A stretch of DNA of 64,000 bases, from assembly GCF_014200505.1 (NCBI RefSeq), contig NZ_JACHBX010000001.1, positions 1,984,001-2,048,000 on the forward strand. The letters run 5' to 3'. Below, piece by piece: positions 8,584 to 18,143 of this stretch (its first letter is position 1; every line of letters begins with the position of its first letter). Source of the stretch: Massilia aurea. GTDB lineage: Bacteria; Pseudomonadota; Gammaproteobacteria; Burkholderiales; Burkholderiaceae_D. Made by a program: the position numbers and the translations under genes. The notes under the pieces were generated by a model. The model searched no databases. It saw only the letters and a program-made list of their open reading frames with translations, and was not told where the DNA came from.

Positions 8584-10239
8584 ATGGATGAAGTGGGAAT
8601 CGTGCTGGCCATGCTGCTGGCGGTGGTAGCCAGCGGCTACCTGGTGCGCATGCTGCCGTTCGCGGTGCCGCTGCCGCTGATGCAGATCGCGCTCGGCGCG
8701 GCCATTGCCGGCAGCACCGGCCATGGGGTGCGGCTCGAACCGCATATCTTCTTCCTCGTGTTCCTGCCGCCGCTGCTGTTTCTCGACGGCTGGCGCATCC
8801 CCAAGGTCGGGCTGTTTCGCGACCGCTCCACGATCCTCGAACTGGCCCTCGGCCTGGTGCTGTTTACGGTATTGGGCGCGGGCTTCCTGATCCACTGGCT
8901 GATTCCGTCGCTGCCGCTGGCCGTGTGCTTCGCCCTCGCCGCGATCCTGGCGCCCACCGATCCGGTCGCGGTGTCGTCGATCGCCGCGCGCGTGCCGATC
9001 CCGCCGCGCCTGATGCACATCCTCGAGGGCGAATCGCTGCTGAACGACGCCAGTGGCCTGGTGTGCTTCCGCTTCGCCGTGGCAGCCGCCCTCACCGGCA
9101 CCTTCTCGCTGGGCGAAGCCACGCTGACGTTCCTGTGGGTCGCGCTGGCGGGCGTGGCCATTGGCGCGGGCATCACGGTGAGCGTGAGCTGGGCCCAGCG
9201 CCAGCTGGCCGCGCGCATCGGCGAAGAAAGCGGCTCGCCGATCCTGATCAACCTGCTGCTGCCGTTCGGCGCCTATCTGGCAGCCGAGCATCTGGGCGCC
9301 TCGGGCATCCTGGCGGCAGTCGCGGCCGGCGTGACGATGAGCTACGTTGAATTGAGCGGACGCGCCGCAGCCACGACGCGCGTGCGGCGCGCGGTGGTGT
9401 GGGACACGGTGCAGTTCGCGCTCAACGGCATCATGTTCGTGCTGCTGGGCGAGCAGCTTCCCGATATTCTCGAAGCAGCCCTGGTCGCACCTGAACTGCC
9501 ACGTGCGAACGATGTCTGGTGGCTGGTCACCAACGCACTGGCCATCAGTTTTGGCCTGATCCTGCTGCGCTTCGTCTGGGTCTGGGTTTCGCTGCGCCTG
9601 ACGCTGCTGAACGCACGACGCCAGAAGCTGCCGGAATACCGCCCCAACCCGCGCCTGATCCTGGCCACGTCGCTGGCCGGCGTACGCGGTGCGATCACGC
9701 TGGCCGGCGTGCTCACGCTGCCGCTGGCGATGCCCGGTGGCGCGCCGTTCCCGGGCCGCGATCTGGTCATTTTCCTGGCCAGCGCCGTGATCGTCGTCTC
9801 GCTGGTGCTGGCCAGTGTCGGCCTGCCGCGCGTGCTGCGCGGCCTCGAACTACCGCACGATTCGGCGCATGACAGCGAAGAAGCAAACGCGCGCCACGCC
9901 GCCGCGCTGGCCGCACTCGAAGCCATCGCGAATGCACCGCCACCGCCGCCCACCTCAGGCTGTGATGCGCAAGGCGCGGTCGAGATGCATGCCAGCGCGA
10001 TCGACCAGGTGCGCAGCCTGTACCAATATCGCCTGGATGGCGGGATTGGCGGCGGCGGGGGCGACGTCGGTCCGGCGCAAGCGCGCGCCGCGGAAGACGC
10101 CGAGCGTCATTACCGCCTGGCGGCGCTGGAGCACGAACGCGCCGTCCTGCTGCGCATGGCGCGCAACAACACCCTGTCGGACGAAGTCGCGCGCAAGCTG
10201 CTGCGCGAGATCGACCTGGTCGAGGCGCGCTATCGCTGA
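8584..10239 (+). CDS. Na+/H+ antiporter, CPA1 (NhaP-like) family
   Basis: This inner-membrane cation/proton exchanger of 551 residues has about 12 hydrophobic segments in its first 415 residues. It carries the family core ALAAILAPTDPVAVSSIAARVPIPPRLMHILEGESLLNDASGLV, which includes the ion-binding TDP and ND residues, and SLAGVRGAITLAGVLTLPLAMP near residue 365. The last 130 residues are a soluble charged tail with a Gly-rich linker. The start at 8584 was chosen because AGGGAG lies six bases upstream; an ATG two codons earlier directly abuts that motif. A role in pH or Na+ homeostasis is inferred from the family. No operon partner is evident. Confidence 0.9.
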   Translation: MDEVGIVLAMLLAVVASGYLVRMLPFAVPLPLMQIALGAAIAGSTGHGVRLEPHIFFLVFLPPLLFLDGWRIPKVGLFRDRSTILELALGLVLFTVLGAGFLIHWLIPSLPLAVCFALAAILAPTDPVAVSSIAARVPIPPRLMHILEGESLLNDASGLVCFRFAVAAALTGTFSLGEATLTFLWVALAGVAIGAGITVSVSWAQRQLAARIGEESGSPILINLLLPFGAYLAAEHLGASGILAAVAAGVTMSYVELSGRAAATTRVRRAVVWDTVQFALNGIMFVLLGEQLPDILEAALVAPELPRANDVWWLVTNALAISFGLILLRFVWVWVSLRLTLLNARRQKLPEYRPNPRLILATSLAGVRGAITLAGVLTLPLAMPGGAPFPGRDLVIFLASAVIVVSLVLASVGLPRVLRGLELPHDSAHDSEEANARHAAALAALEAIANAPPPPPTSGCDAQGAVEMHASAIDQVRSLYQYRLDGGIGGGGGDVGPAQARAAEDAERHYRLAALEHERAVLLRMARNNTLSDEVARKLLREIDLVEARYR

Positions 10240-10343
10240 ACCGGCGGTGTACCTGCCTGTTCCGCACTCCGTTATCTTGCGAACAGTGCGGGCCTGTGCC
10301 CGGGCGTAGCATCGATGCGATATCCACCATTCGCGAAACAGCC

Positions 10344-11528
10344 ATGCCCAGCCAGACCCTTGACGCCGTCGACGCACTCGACACCAAAGACTCCACCAGC
10401 GCCGCGCGCGCGGCCGGCCTGCGCTACGTGCACGATGGCCGTGCCGGCATCCGCCGCGAGGCCGTCAATGACGGCTTTCGCTATCTGGACGCGCATGGCG
10501 CGCCGGTAGAGGACGAGACCACGCTGGCGCGCATCAAGGGCCTGGTGATTCCGCCCGCATGGCAGGACGTCTGGATCTGCGCGCAGGCCAACGGCCACCT
10601 GCAGGCGACGGGGCGCGATGCGCGCGGGCGCAAGCAATACCGCTACCATCCAAAGTGGCGCACGGCGCGCGATGAAGTGAAGTACGAACGCATGCTCAAG
10701 TTCGGCGACGCGCTGCCGGCGATCCGGCACGAAGTCGACCGTGCCCTCAAGCTGCCCGGCCTGCCGCGCGAAAAAGTGCTGGCCACGATTGTCTACCTGC
10801 TCGAAGCGACGATGATGCGGGTTGGGAATGAGGAATACGCGCGCACCAACAAATCGTTCGGCCTGACGACGCTGCGCAACCGCCACGTGAAAGTCGACGG
10901 CAGCGACGTGCAATTCAGCTTCCGCGGCAAGAGCGGCGTGTACCACAAGGTCAAGGTGCACGACCGGCGCCTGGCCGGCATCGTCAAGCGTACGCGCGAC
11001 CTGCCGGGCCAGGAACTGTTCCAGTACATCGACGAAGATGGCGAGACGCACAGCGTCGACTCCAGCGACGTCAACGACTACCTGCGCAACATCACGGGCG
11101 AAGAGTACACGGCGAAGGATTTCCGCACCTGGTCAGGCACCGTGCTGGCCGCGCTGGCCCTGCAGGAGTTTGAAAAATTCGACTCCGAGACGCAGGCGAA
11201 AAAGAACATCGTGCGCGCGATCGAGTCGGTGGCCGAAAAGCTCGGCAACACGCCGACGATCTGCCGCAAGTGCTATGTGCACCCGGCCGTGCTGGACGCC
11301 TACCTTGAAGGCGCACCGCTGGACGTGATGCGCGAACAGACCGAAAAGAAACTGGCCGAAGACCTGCACGCGCTGCAGCCCGAAGAAGCGGCCGTGCTGG
11401 CAATGCTGCAGCAGCGACTCAGGCACGAAGAAGAAAAGCCACGCGAGAAGGCACCGGCAAAAAAGGCGGCGACCAAAAAGGCATCAACCTCGCGGCGCAG
11501 CGAAGCCGCTAGCGGATCACGTACGTGA
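10344..11528 (+). CDS. DNA topoisomerase IB (poxvirus-like)
   Basis: A bacterial type IB topoisomerase of 394 residues, which relaxes supercoils through a 3'-phosphotyrosyl nick. Recognisable parts are the N-terminal LRYVHDGRAGIRRE...FRYLDAHGAPV and IPPAWQDVWIC, and the catalytic domain KYERMLKFGDALP...RVGNEEYARTNKSFGLTTLRNRHV. The probable nucleophile is Tyr311 in CRKCYVHP. It ends in a Lys/Ala-rich tail (KAPAKKAATKKA) likely to contact DNA. The start at 10344 is preferred over 10296 because the extra residues do not resemble the family. The last 20 bases overlap the convergent DUF4019 gene. Confidence 0.9.
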   Translation: MPSQTLDAVDALDTKDSTSAARAAGLRYVHDGRAGIRREAVNDGFRYLDAHGAPVEDETTLARIKGLVIPPAWQDVWICAQANGHLQATGRDARGRKQYRYHPKWRTARDEVKYERMLKFGDALPAIRHEVDRALKLPGLPREKVLATIVYLLEATMMRVGNEEYARTNKSFGLTTLRNRHVKVDGSDVQFSFRGKSGVYHKVKVHDRRLAGIVKRTRDLPGQELFQYIDEDGETHSVDSSDVNDYLRNITGEEYTAKDFRTWSGTVLAALALQEFEKFDSETQAKKNIVRAIESVAEKLGNTPTICRKCYVHPAVLDAYLEGAPLDVMREQTEKKLAEDLHALQPEEAAVLAMLQQRLRHEEEKPREKAPAKKAATKKASTSRRSEAASGSRT

Positions 11529-11931
11529 TCGTCTTCCAGTTGCCGTCTGCTTCGCGCATCACAATCACTGTTTCGGTTGCCGTCGGCCGATTGGCAAAGC
11601 TGGACTGGTACTGCAGCACGACATAGTCGCCCTCGGGTGCGCCCGGCAGCGTACGCGTGGCTTGCGCGTTGGCCAGGGTGCGCTTGGCCAACGCACCGTA
11701 TGGTGTGCGTGCCTGATCGAGCGCGGCCGTCCAGTCCTTCTGGCTCACTGCCGCCTGGAAGACCTGGCCTGCGGCATGCCAGGTAGCCCCGCCGTCTCCC
11801 GCATCGGCCAGTGCCAGCCAGCGCCCGGCCGCTTCGACGCCTGCCGTGGTCTGGTCGGCCTGCTGGGCATGGACGGCCACTGTAGGGGTGGCGAACAACA
11901 CGGCGATGGCGAATGGGGCGAGCTGCTGCAT
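11509..11931 (-). CDS. exported DUF4019 domain protein
   Basis: This small protein of 140 residues has an N-terminal signal peptide (MQQLAPFAIAVLFATPTVAVHA). The DUF4019 pattern follows: AAGRWLALADAGDGGATWHAAGQVFQAAV near the middle, then WTAALDQARTPYGALAKRT and DYVVLQYQSSF...ETVIVMREADGNWK. The function of DUF4019 is not established; it is a periplasmic fold with an alpha/beta pattern. The start at 11931 follows AGGAGAC. It is convergent with topoisomerase IB and overlaps its 3' end by 20 bases. Confidence 0.85.
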   Translation of the reverse strand: MQQLAPFAIAVLFATPTVAVHAQQADQTTAGVEAAGRWLALADAGDGGATWHAAGQVFQAAVSQKDWTAALDQARTPYGALAKRTLANAQATRTLPGAPEGDYVVLQYQSSFANRPTATETVIVMREADGNWKTITYVIR

Positions 11932-12012
11932 GGCGGTCTCCTGGGCGATGGCGGGAAACCAACAGCATAGCGCGCCTGGAGCGGCCATAAACTCACACAA
12001 TCTTGCGCCCGG

Positions 12013-13200
12013 CTACACCGGGTGGTTGAACACCTGGCGCAGATAGGCGATATACGTGACGTCGGTGCACTGCGACTTGCCCGGTTCGTCCGACAGCTTG
12101 GCCACCGGCTGGCCATTGCAGCGCACGAGCTTCATGACGATATTGATCGCGGGGAAAGGCGTGTCGTTGGTCAGCTTGGTGCCGATGCCGAAGCCCGTCA
12201 TCACGCGGTCGGCGAAGTGGCGGTACAGGTTCAGGGCCTTGGGGATGGTCAGCGCGTCCGAGAACACGAGGCGCTTGGTGCGCGCGTTGATGCGCAGACG
12301 CGCGTAATGTGCCAGCGCCTTTTCGCCCCACACGACTGGATCGCCCGAGTCGTGGCGCAGGCCGTCGAACAGCTTGGCGAAGTACAGGTCGAAGTCGGCC
12401 AGAAACGCGTCCATGCCGACGACATCGGTCAGCGCCGTGCCCAGGTCGCCCCGGTATTCCTGCACCCAGTTCTCGAGCGCGGCGCTCTGGAAGTCGACCA
12501 GCCGCGTGCCGAAGGCCTGGTGCGCCTGCAGGTATTCATGCGCCATCGTGCCGATCGGGACCAGGTTGAACTTGTAGGCCAGATAGACGTTGGAGGTGCC
12601 CTTGAAGTAGACCGGCAGCTCGCGCGCCAGCGTCTGCACCACTTCGTCATGCCACTCACCCGAGAAGCGGCGGCGCACGCCGAAGTCGAAGAACTCGAAC
12701 GGGTTGGCGCGCGGGGCTTCTTCGCCGAAGGCGCGCAGCTCATCGATCTTCTGGCGCAGACGCGCACGCGCTACCTCCATGGCCTCGGCCTGGTCGAAGC
12801 GGCGGAAATACAGCTCGTTGACGATATACAGCACGAAGATTTCATAGCCCATCACGTGCACCAGCGGGCCGCTGGCGCGGATGCGCAGGTGCGGACCGTC
12901 GGTCGTCACCTCGATGAACTTGCGCTGGAAGCGAAACAGCGTAAGGAAGTCGGCGAAGTCACCCTTGATGAAGCGCAGTCCGCGCAGGTAGGCGACTTCG
13001 TGCTCGGTGAACATCATCGAGCACAGGTGATCGAGCTCGCGTTCGATGTCGGCCTTGAGCTCCGCCAGCGGATAGGCCGGCTCGTTACGGCAGCGGAATT
13101 CATACTCGCCCGTTGCGCCCGGGTGGCTGTGCAGCAAGGCCTGCCACATCGTGAATTTATACAGATCGGTTTCAAGCAGGCTGCGAACTACTGGTTTCAT
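12013..13200 (-). CDS. pncB: nicotinate phosphoribosyltransferase
   Basis: This 395-residue enzyme joins nicotinate to PRPP, giving nicotinate mononucleotide in the NAD salvage pathway. It shows the family's opening LLETDLYKFTMWQALLHSHPGATGEYEFRCR. The phosphoribosyl-binding part follows, with FFDFGVRRRFSGEWHDEVV, FKGTSNVYLAYKFNLVPIGTMAHEY (including the phosphorylatable His region) and RHDSGDPVVWGEKALAHY, then VFSDALTIPKALNLY and GFGIGTKLTND. The start at 13200 has GGAG six bases upstream and matches the usual length. The SET-domain gene lies 58 bases upstream on the same strand. Confidence 0.95.
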   Translation of the reverse strand: MKPVVRSLLETDLYKFTMWQALLHSHPGATGEYEFRCRNEPAYPLAELKADIERELDHLCSMMFTEHEVAYLRGLRFIKGDFADFLTLFRFQRKFIEVTTDGPHLRIRASGPLVHVMGYEIFVLYIVNELYFRRFDQAEAMEVARARLRQKIDELRAFGEEAPRANPFEFFDFGVRRRFSGEWHDEVVQTLARELPVYFKGTSNVYLAYKFNLVPIGTMAHEYLQAHQAFGTRLVDFQSAALENWVQEYRGDLGTALTDVVGMDAFLADFDLYFAKLFDGLRHDSGDPVVWGEKALAHYARLRINARTKRLVFSDALTIPKALNLYRHFADRVMTGFGIGTKLTNDTPFPAINIVMKLVRCNGQPVAKLSDEPGKSQCTDVTYIAYLRQVFNHPV

Positions 13201-13258
13201 CGTTGCTCCAGGTCGATGATGGGGCGGGCCGGCCTGACCAGGCCAGCCAGGGCTTGGT

Positions 13259-13789
13259 TCATTTGCCGGCGGCTGGCGTGCGGGTGCGGCGCTTCGGCGC
13301 AAGCATCGTGCCTGTGCAGCCGGGCGTACCGCAGCGGCAGGCAAACAATTTCTTGAGCTTGGGCGTATGGCGCTCTTCGTAGATCAGGGCGTAATTGTAG
13401 TTCAGCTCTTCACCGGCGTCGATGTCGTGCATCGCATGGATATACACCTTGCCCTCATCTTCGAACGCTTCGCAGTTGGGTGAGCAGGCGTGGTTGATCC
13501 AGCGCGCTTCGTTGCCACGCCGGCCACCGTCAATCACGCGGCCGTCGGCCAGGCTGAAATAGAAAGTGTGGTTGACCGGGCCGCCGGCCTTGTCGGCGCG
13601 CTCGGTCGCGAGGTCCCAGCTGATGCGCTCACCGCGGTACTCGATGATGCGCTCGCCCGCGGCGATCGGCTTCCTGGCGAAAACGCCGTTACCGTGGATG
13701 GGCGACTGGCGCACTTCGTACGACGGGCCGTTATCTAGCGTGGCGGTGCTGGTGTCAGCCGGCGTGGCTGGGGTTCGCTTGGTGGTCAT
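13259..13789 (-). CDS. SET-domain protein (putative protein lysine methyltransferase)
   Basis: The protein has 176 residues and is almost entirely a SET domain. It contains YEVRQSPIHGNGVFARKPIAAGERIIEYRGERI, the cofactor/active-site segment ARWINHACSPNCEAF, GEELNYNYAL, and a post-SET zinc cluster CRCGTPGCTGTM. SET proteins move a methyl group from S-adenosylmethionine to lysine; bacterial substrates are mostly unknown. The motifs look intact, so activity is plausible. It is followed on the same strand by pncB and preceded by the acyl-CoA ligase, whose stop lies 74 bases upstream; no functional link is obvious. Confidence 0.88.
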   Translation of the reverse strand: MTTKRTPATPADTSTATLDNGPSYEVRQSPIHGNGVFARKPIAAGERIIEYRGERISWDLATERADKAGGPVNHTFYFSLADGRVIDGGRRGNEARWINHACSPNCEAFEDEGKVYIHAMHDIDAGEELNYNYALIYEERHTPKLKKLFACRCGTPGCTGTMLAPKRRTRTPAAGK

Positions 13790-13863
13790 CAGGGTGGCGC
13801 AAGGACGAGAAAAAGAGAGCGTCCATTATGGCCGCATTCGTCCAAAACGCCACGCACCTGCCG

Positions 13864-15543
<1,680 letters not shown>

Positions 15544-15702
15544 GGTGGTCTCCTGATGGGGTTGCAGGGGGCAGGCTGCGCCACGGCGCGCCTGCTGTCG
15601 TGCTGCCACACCATCATGCCACCAAATGCGCGCGGCTTGCCAATTCCCGTTGGCGGCCCGTTTCGAGAGTAGAATTCGGCTCCAACAAACTAAAGGCACG
15701 TG

Positions 15703-15969
15703 ATGAAAAAGACTGACATGGCAAAAGGCGACGCCAAGAAGATTCAAGGCCAGATGGCTGCCCGGGGCGCCGTCGTCGGCGCGCCAGCGAAAGATGCGGC
15801 ACCGGATCGCCGCGAACAGCGCGAACGCGACCGCGCGCTGGGACTGGTGCCGTTCGCCGTCAAGCTCAATGGCGACCTGGTGGCGCAGCTGCAAACGCTG
15901 AGCAAGGAGCGCGGCGTCGAACTCAATGCGCTGGTGGCCGAGCTGCTGCAAAAGGGACTGGCCGACTAA
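15703..15969 (+). CDS. small protein with a predicted ribbon-helix-helix-like C-terminus
   Basis: This 88-residue protein has a charged N-terminal half rich in Lys, Arg, Asp and Ala. The C-terminal half is VPFAVKLNGDLVAQLQTLSKE then RGVELNALVAELLQKGLAD. A short strand followed by two amphipathic helices is the layout of ribbon-helix-helix DNA-binding proteins; that fold is my inference, and I do not recognise a named family. ATG at 15703 follows AAAGG; a GTG one codon earlier is possible. It lies on the same strand just before the SPFH/Arc pair and its palindromic operator, so a regulatory link is possible. Confidence 0.6.
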   Translation: MKKTDMAKGDAKKIQGQMAARGAVVGAPAKDAAPDRREQRERDRALGLVPFAVKLNGDLVAQLQTLSKERGVELNALVAELLQKGLAD

Positions 15970-16005
15970 CGCTGACTGGCAGTTTCAGGGCGCTCACCAA
16001 ATCGC

Positions 16006-16034
16006 TTGACAATACTTTCTGGCAATCCTAAAGT
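16006..16034 (+). promoter_or_regulatory. sigma-70 type promoter for the SPFH/Arc genes
   Basis: TTGACA at 16006-16011 and TAAAGT at 16029-16034 are separated by exactly 17 bases. The -35 matches the consensus perfectly. The -10 overlaps the palindrome at 16030-16045. Confidence 0.65.
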
Positions 16035-16045
16035 GATATCACTTT
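16030..16045. promoter_or_regulatory. perfect 16-bp palindrome overlapping the -10, probable operator
   Basis: AAAGTGATATCACTTT is an exact inverted repeat beginning inside the -10 hexamer, so it covers the -10 and the region just after it. A bound protein would block RNA polymerase. The Arc-like protein encoded at 16983-17177 and the ribbon-helix-helix-like protein at 15703-15969 are the obvious candidate binders (inference). Confidence 0.6.
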
Positions 16046-16076
16046 GATGTCACACCCACCCAGAAGAGGTTCAAGC

Positions 16077-16970
16077 ATGAACGCATCGCACACCCGCCGC
16101 GAAAAGGCATTTTCGTCCGCGAATGGCTACCTGGCCGCTTGCGCCGGCATCGTTTTCCTGCTGGGTGCAGCCTACCTGTTCAAGACTGGCGTCGAAACGC
16201 CCGCCGGCTTGCCGCTCCTGGGTGCCGTCGCGCTGGGACTTGCCGGCCTGCTGTGTCTGACGGGCCTGTTCATGCTGCAGCCGAACGAAAGCGCCATCCT
16301 CACCCTGTTCGGCAAGTACATCGGCACCGACCGCAGCGAAGGCCTGCGCTGGGCCTTCCCGCTGTACGTCAAGCGGCGCCTGTCGCTGCGCGCGCGTAAT
16401 TTCAACGCCCCCACGCTGAAGGTCAACGACAAGCGCGGCAACCCGGTGGAAATCAGCGCCGCCGTCGTCTGGCGCGTGCGCGATACGGCGCAAGCCGTGT
16501 TCGAAGTCGACGATTTCGAGCGCTACGTCTCCATCCAGGCCGAAGCGGCGCTGCGCCATCTGGCCTCGCAATATGCGTACGATGAAGGCGAAGACCTGCC
16601 ACAGGGCGAGACCACGCTGCGCGCCGGCATGGACGTCGTCGCCGACGCCCTCAAGACCGAGCTGCAGGCGCGCTTCGAAGCGGCCGGTGTCGAGGTGCTC
16701 GACGCCAAGCTCACCCACCTTGCCTACGCCGCCGAAATCGCCCAGGTCATGCTGCGGCGCCAGCAGGCCGAAGCCATCATCAGCGCCCGCAGCAAGATCG
16801 TGCACGGCGCCGTGAGCATGGTCGAAGCGGCACTGAAAGGGTTGTCGGAGCGCGGCATCGTCGAACTGGACGACGAGCGCAAGGCGGCGATGGTCAGCAA
16901 TCTGCTCGTGGTACTGTGCTCGGACAAGGAAACGCAACCGATCATCAACACGGGCACGCTGTACAACTAG
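16077..16970 (+). CDS. SPFH (band 7/prohibitin-type) membrane protein
   Basis: The 297-residue protein has two N-terminal membrane segments (about residues 18-34 and 42-64) followed by an SPFH domain. That domain contains LQPNESAILTLFGKYIGTDRSEGLRW, NPVEISAAVVWRVRDTAQAVFEVDDFERYVSIQAEAALRHLASQY and a C-terminal helical part LRRQQAEAIISARSKIVHGAVSMVEAALKGL. SPFH proteins form large membrane-associated ring or scaffold assemblies. The start at 16077 has AGAGG seven bases upstream. The Arc-family gene follows after 12 bases, a pairing seen in many bacteria and of unknown meaning. Expression is probably controlled by the palindrome on its promoter. Confidence 0.88.
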   Translation: MNASHTRREKAFSSANGYLAACAGIVFLLGAAYLFKTGVETPAGLPLLGAVALGLAGLLCLTGLFMLQPNESAILTLFGKYIGTDRSEGLRWAFPLYVKRRLSLRARNFNAPTLKVNDKRGNPVEISAAVVWRVRDTAQAVFEVDDFERYVSIQAEAALRHLASQYAYDEGEDLPQGETTLRAGMDVVADALKTELQARFEAAGVEVLDAKLTHLAYAAEIAQVMLRRQQAEAIISARSKIVHGAVSMVEAALKGLSERGIVELDDERKAAMVSNLLVVLCSDKETQPIINTGTLYN

Positions 16971-16982
16971 CGGCCGACCAGT

Positions 16983-17177
16983 ATGGCAAGTCCAGGAAAA
17001 AAAGCATTCGCGCTACGGATCGACCCGGCGCTGTGGGATGAACTGCAGCGCCTGGCCGCGCGCGACCTGCGCAGCGTGAACGCGGAAATCGAATTTCTGC
17101 TGCGCGAAGGCCTGGCCCGGCGCGGCGTGAAGCTGGCCGAACCGAAGGGCCAGAGCGATACTGACGGGGAAAGCTGA
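16983..17177 (+). CDS. Arc-family ribbon-helix-helix DNA-binding protein
   Basis: This 64-residue protein has the Arc/MetJ layout: a strand KAFALRIDPALWDELQRLA, then DLRSVNAEIEFLLREGLARRG forming the second helix. Such dimers place a two-stranded sheet in the major groove of palindromic operators. It sits 12 bases after the SPFH gene and is probably co-transcribed. Autoregulation through the 16-bp palindrome upstream of the pair is a natural hypothesis. The Gly/Ser/Asp-rich tail is likely disordered. Confidence 0.85.
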   Translation: MASPGKKAFALRIDPALWDELQRLAARDLRSVNAEIEFLLREGLARRGVKLAEPKGQSDTDGES

Positions 17178-17186
17178 CGGCGGGAC

Positions 17187-17192
17187 TATAAT
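17187..17192 (+). promoter_or_regulatory. TATAAT -10 element before fnr
   Basis: A perfect TATAAT lies 29 bases upstream of the FNR start codon. No good -35 is seen at the usual spacing, so activator help or an extended promoter is possible. Confidence 0.4.
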
Positions 17193-17221
17193 CGGGGCTG
17201 AACCTCTGCCGGCCTACCCCC

Positions 17222-17983
17222 ATGATCCCCGCCTCACCCTCCCCGTCCACACCGCTCGTCAACATCCAGGCGCTCAAGTCCTGCGCCGCCTGCAGCATGC
17301 ACCAGCTGTGTCTTCCGATGGGCCTCGAAGACGCCGACATTGTGCGTCTCGACCAGATCATCGGCCGGCGCCGGCGGCTGGCGCGCGACGAGCGCCTGTA
17401 TCAAGTAGGTGAGCCATTTCGCAATCTGTACGCGGTGCGCTTCGGCCACTTCAAGACCTTCCAGGTCAACGCGGCCGGCGAAGCCCAGATCACGGGCTTC
17501 CAGATGGCCGGTGAATTGCTGGGCATGGACGCGATCAGCGGCACCCACCACTGCGACGCCGTTGCGCTCGAGGACAGCGAAGTGTGCGAGATCCCGTTCG
17601 TGCGGCTCGAAGAGCTGTTCGGCGAAGTGCCGGCGCTGCTGCGCCACTTCCACCGCATCATGAGCCAGGAAATCACGCGCGAGCAGAACGTCATGCTATT
17701 GCTGGGCAATATGCGCGCCGAGCAGCGCTTCGCCGTCTTCCTGGTCAACCTGTCGGCGCGTTACGCGGCGCGCGGCTATTCAAGCACGCAGTTCCAGTTG
17801 CGCATGTCGCGCGAAGACATCGGTAATTACCTGGGCCTGACCATCGAGAGCATCAGCCGCCTGCTGTCGCGCTTCAAGAAACAGGGCTGGCTTGCCGTCG
17901 ACAAGCGCGAGGTCACGCTGCTCGATCCGGCCAAGCTCAAGGCGCTGGCGGCGGGAACGGATGTGTGCAGTCCGATGGAATGA
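17222..17983 (+). CDS. fnr: oxygen-sensing FNR/Anr-type transcription regulator
   Basis: A CRP/FNR-family activator of 253 residues. Three N-terminal cysteines (21, 24, 30; CAACSMHQLC) and Cys122 (SEVCEIPF) match the four ligands of the oxygen-labile [4Fe-4S] cluster in E. coli FNR. The cyclic-nucleotide-fold middle (QITGFQMAGELLGMDAISG) and the helix-turn-helix REDIGNYLGLTIESISRLLSRF are intact. The E--S--R contact residues of FNR predict recognition of TTGAT-N4-ATCAA. Two matching sites occur in this window, at 34944 and 36751. There is no clear ribosome-binding site, but the start is required to include the cluster cysteines. Confidence 0.93.
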   Translation: MIPASPSPSTPLVNIQALKSCAACSMHQLCLPMGLEDADIVRLDQIIGRRRRLARDERLYQVGEPFRNLYAVRFGHFKTFQVNAAGEAQITGFQMAGELLGMDAISGTHHCDAVALEDSEVCEIPFVRLEELFGEVPALLRHFHRIMSQEITREQNVMLLLGNMRAEQRFAVFLVNLSARYAARGYSSTQFQLRMSREDIGNYLGLTIESISRLLSRFKKQGWLAVDKREVTLLDPAKLKALAAGTDVCSPME

Positions 17984-18143
17984 TGCGGAGATCGAAGCAG
18001 GTAGCGCCCGGCGCACCCTCGTAGCGCAAGTTGTAATACCCGGTTTCAAAGCCAGCAGGCGCAGCCAGGCAGACGTAAGATCGGCACCGAATCGTCGTAA
18101 CGATTCATTCAATACGCCCTGACTACCTACCTGACCACTTGCC

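Noticed and set aside
6730-9291. 853-codon open frame on the minus strand
   Set aside because: It runs antisense to the GGDEF-EAL and antiporter genes, has no domain signature and is rich in Gln, His and Arg, as shadow frames are.
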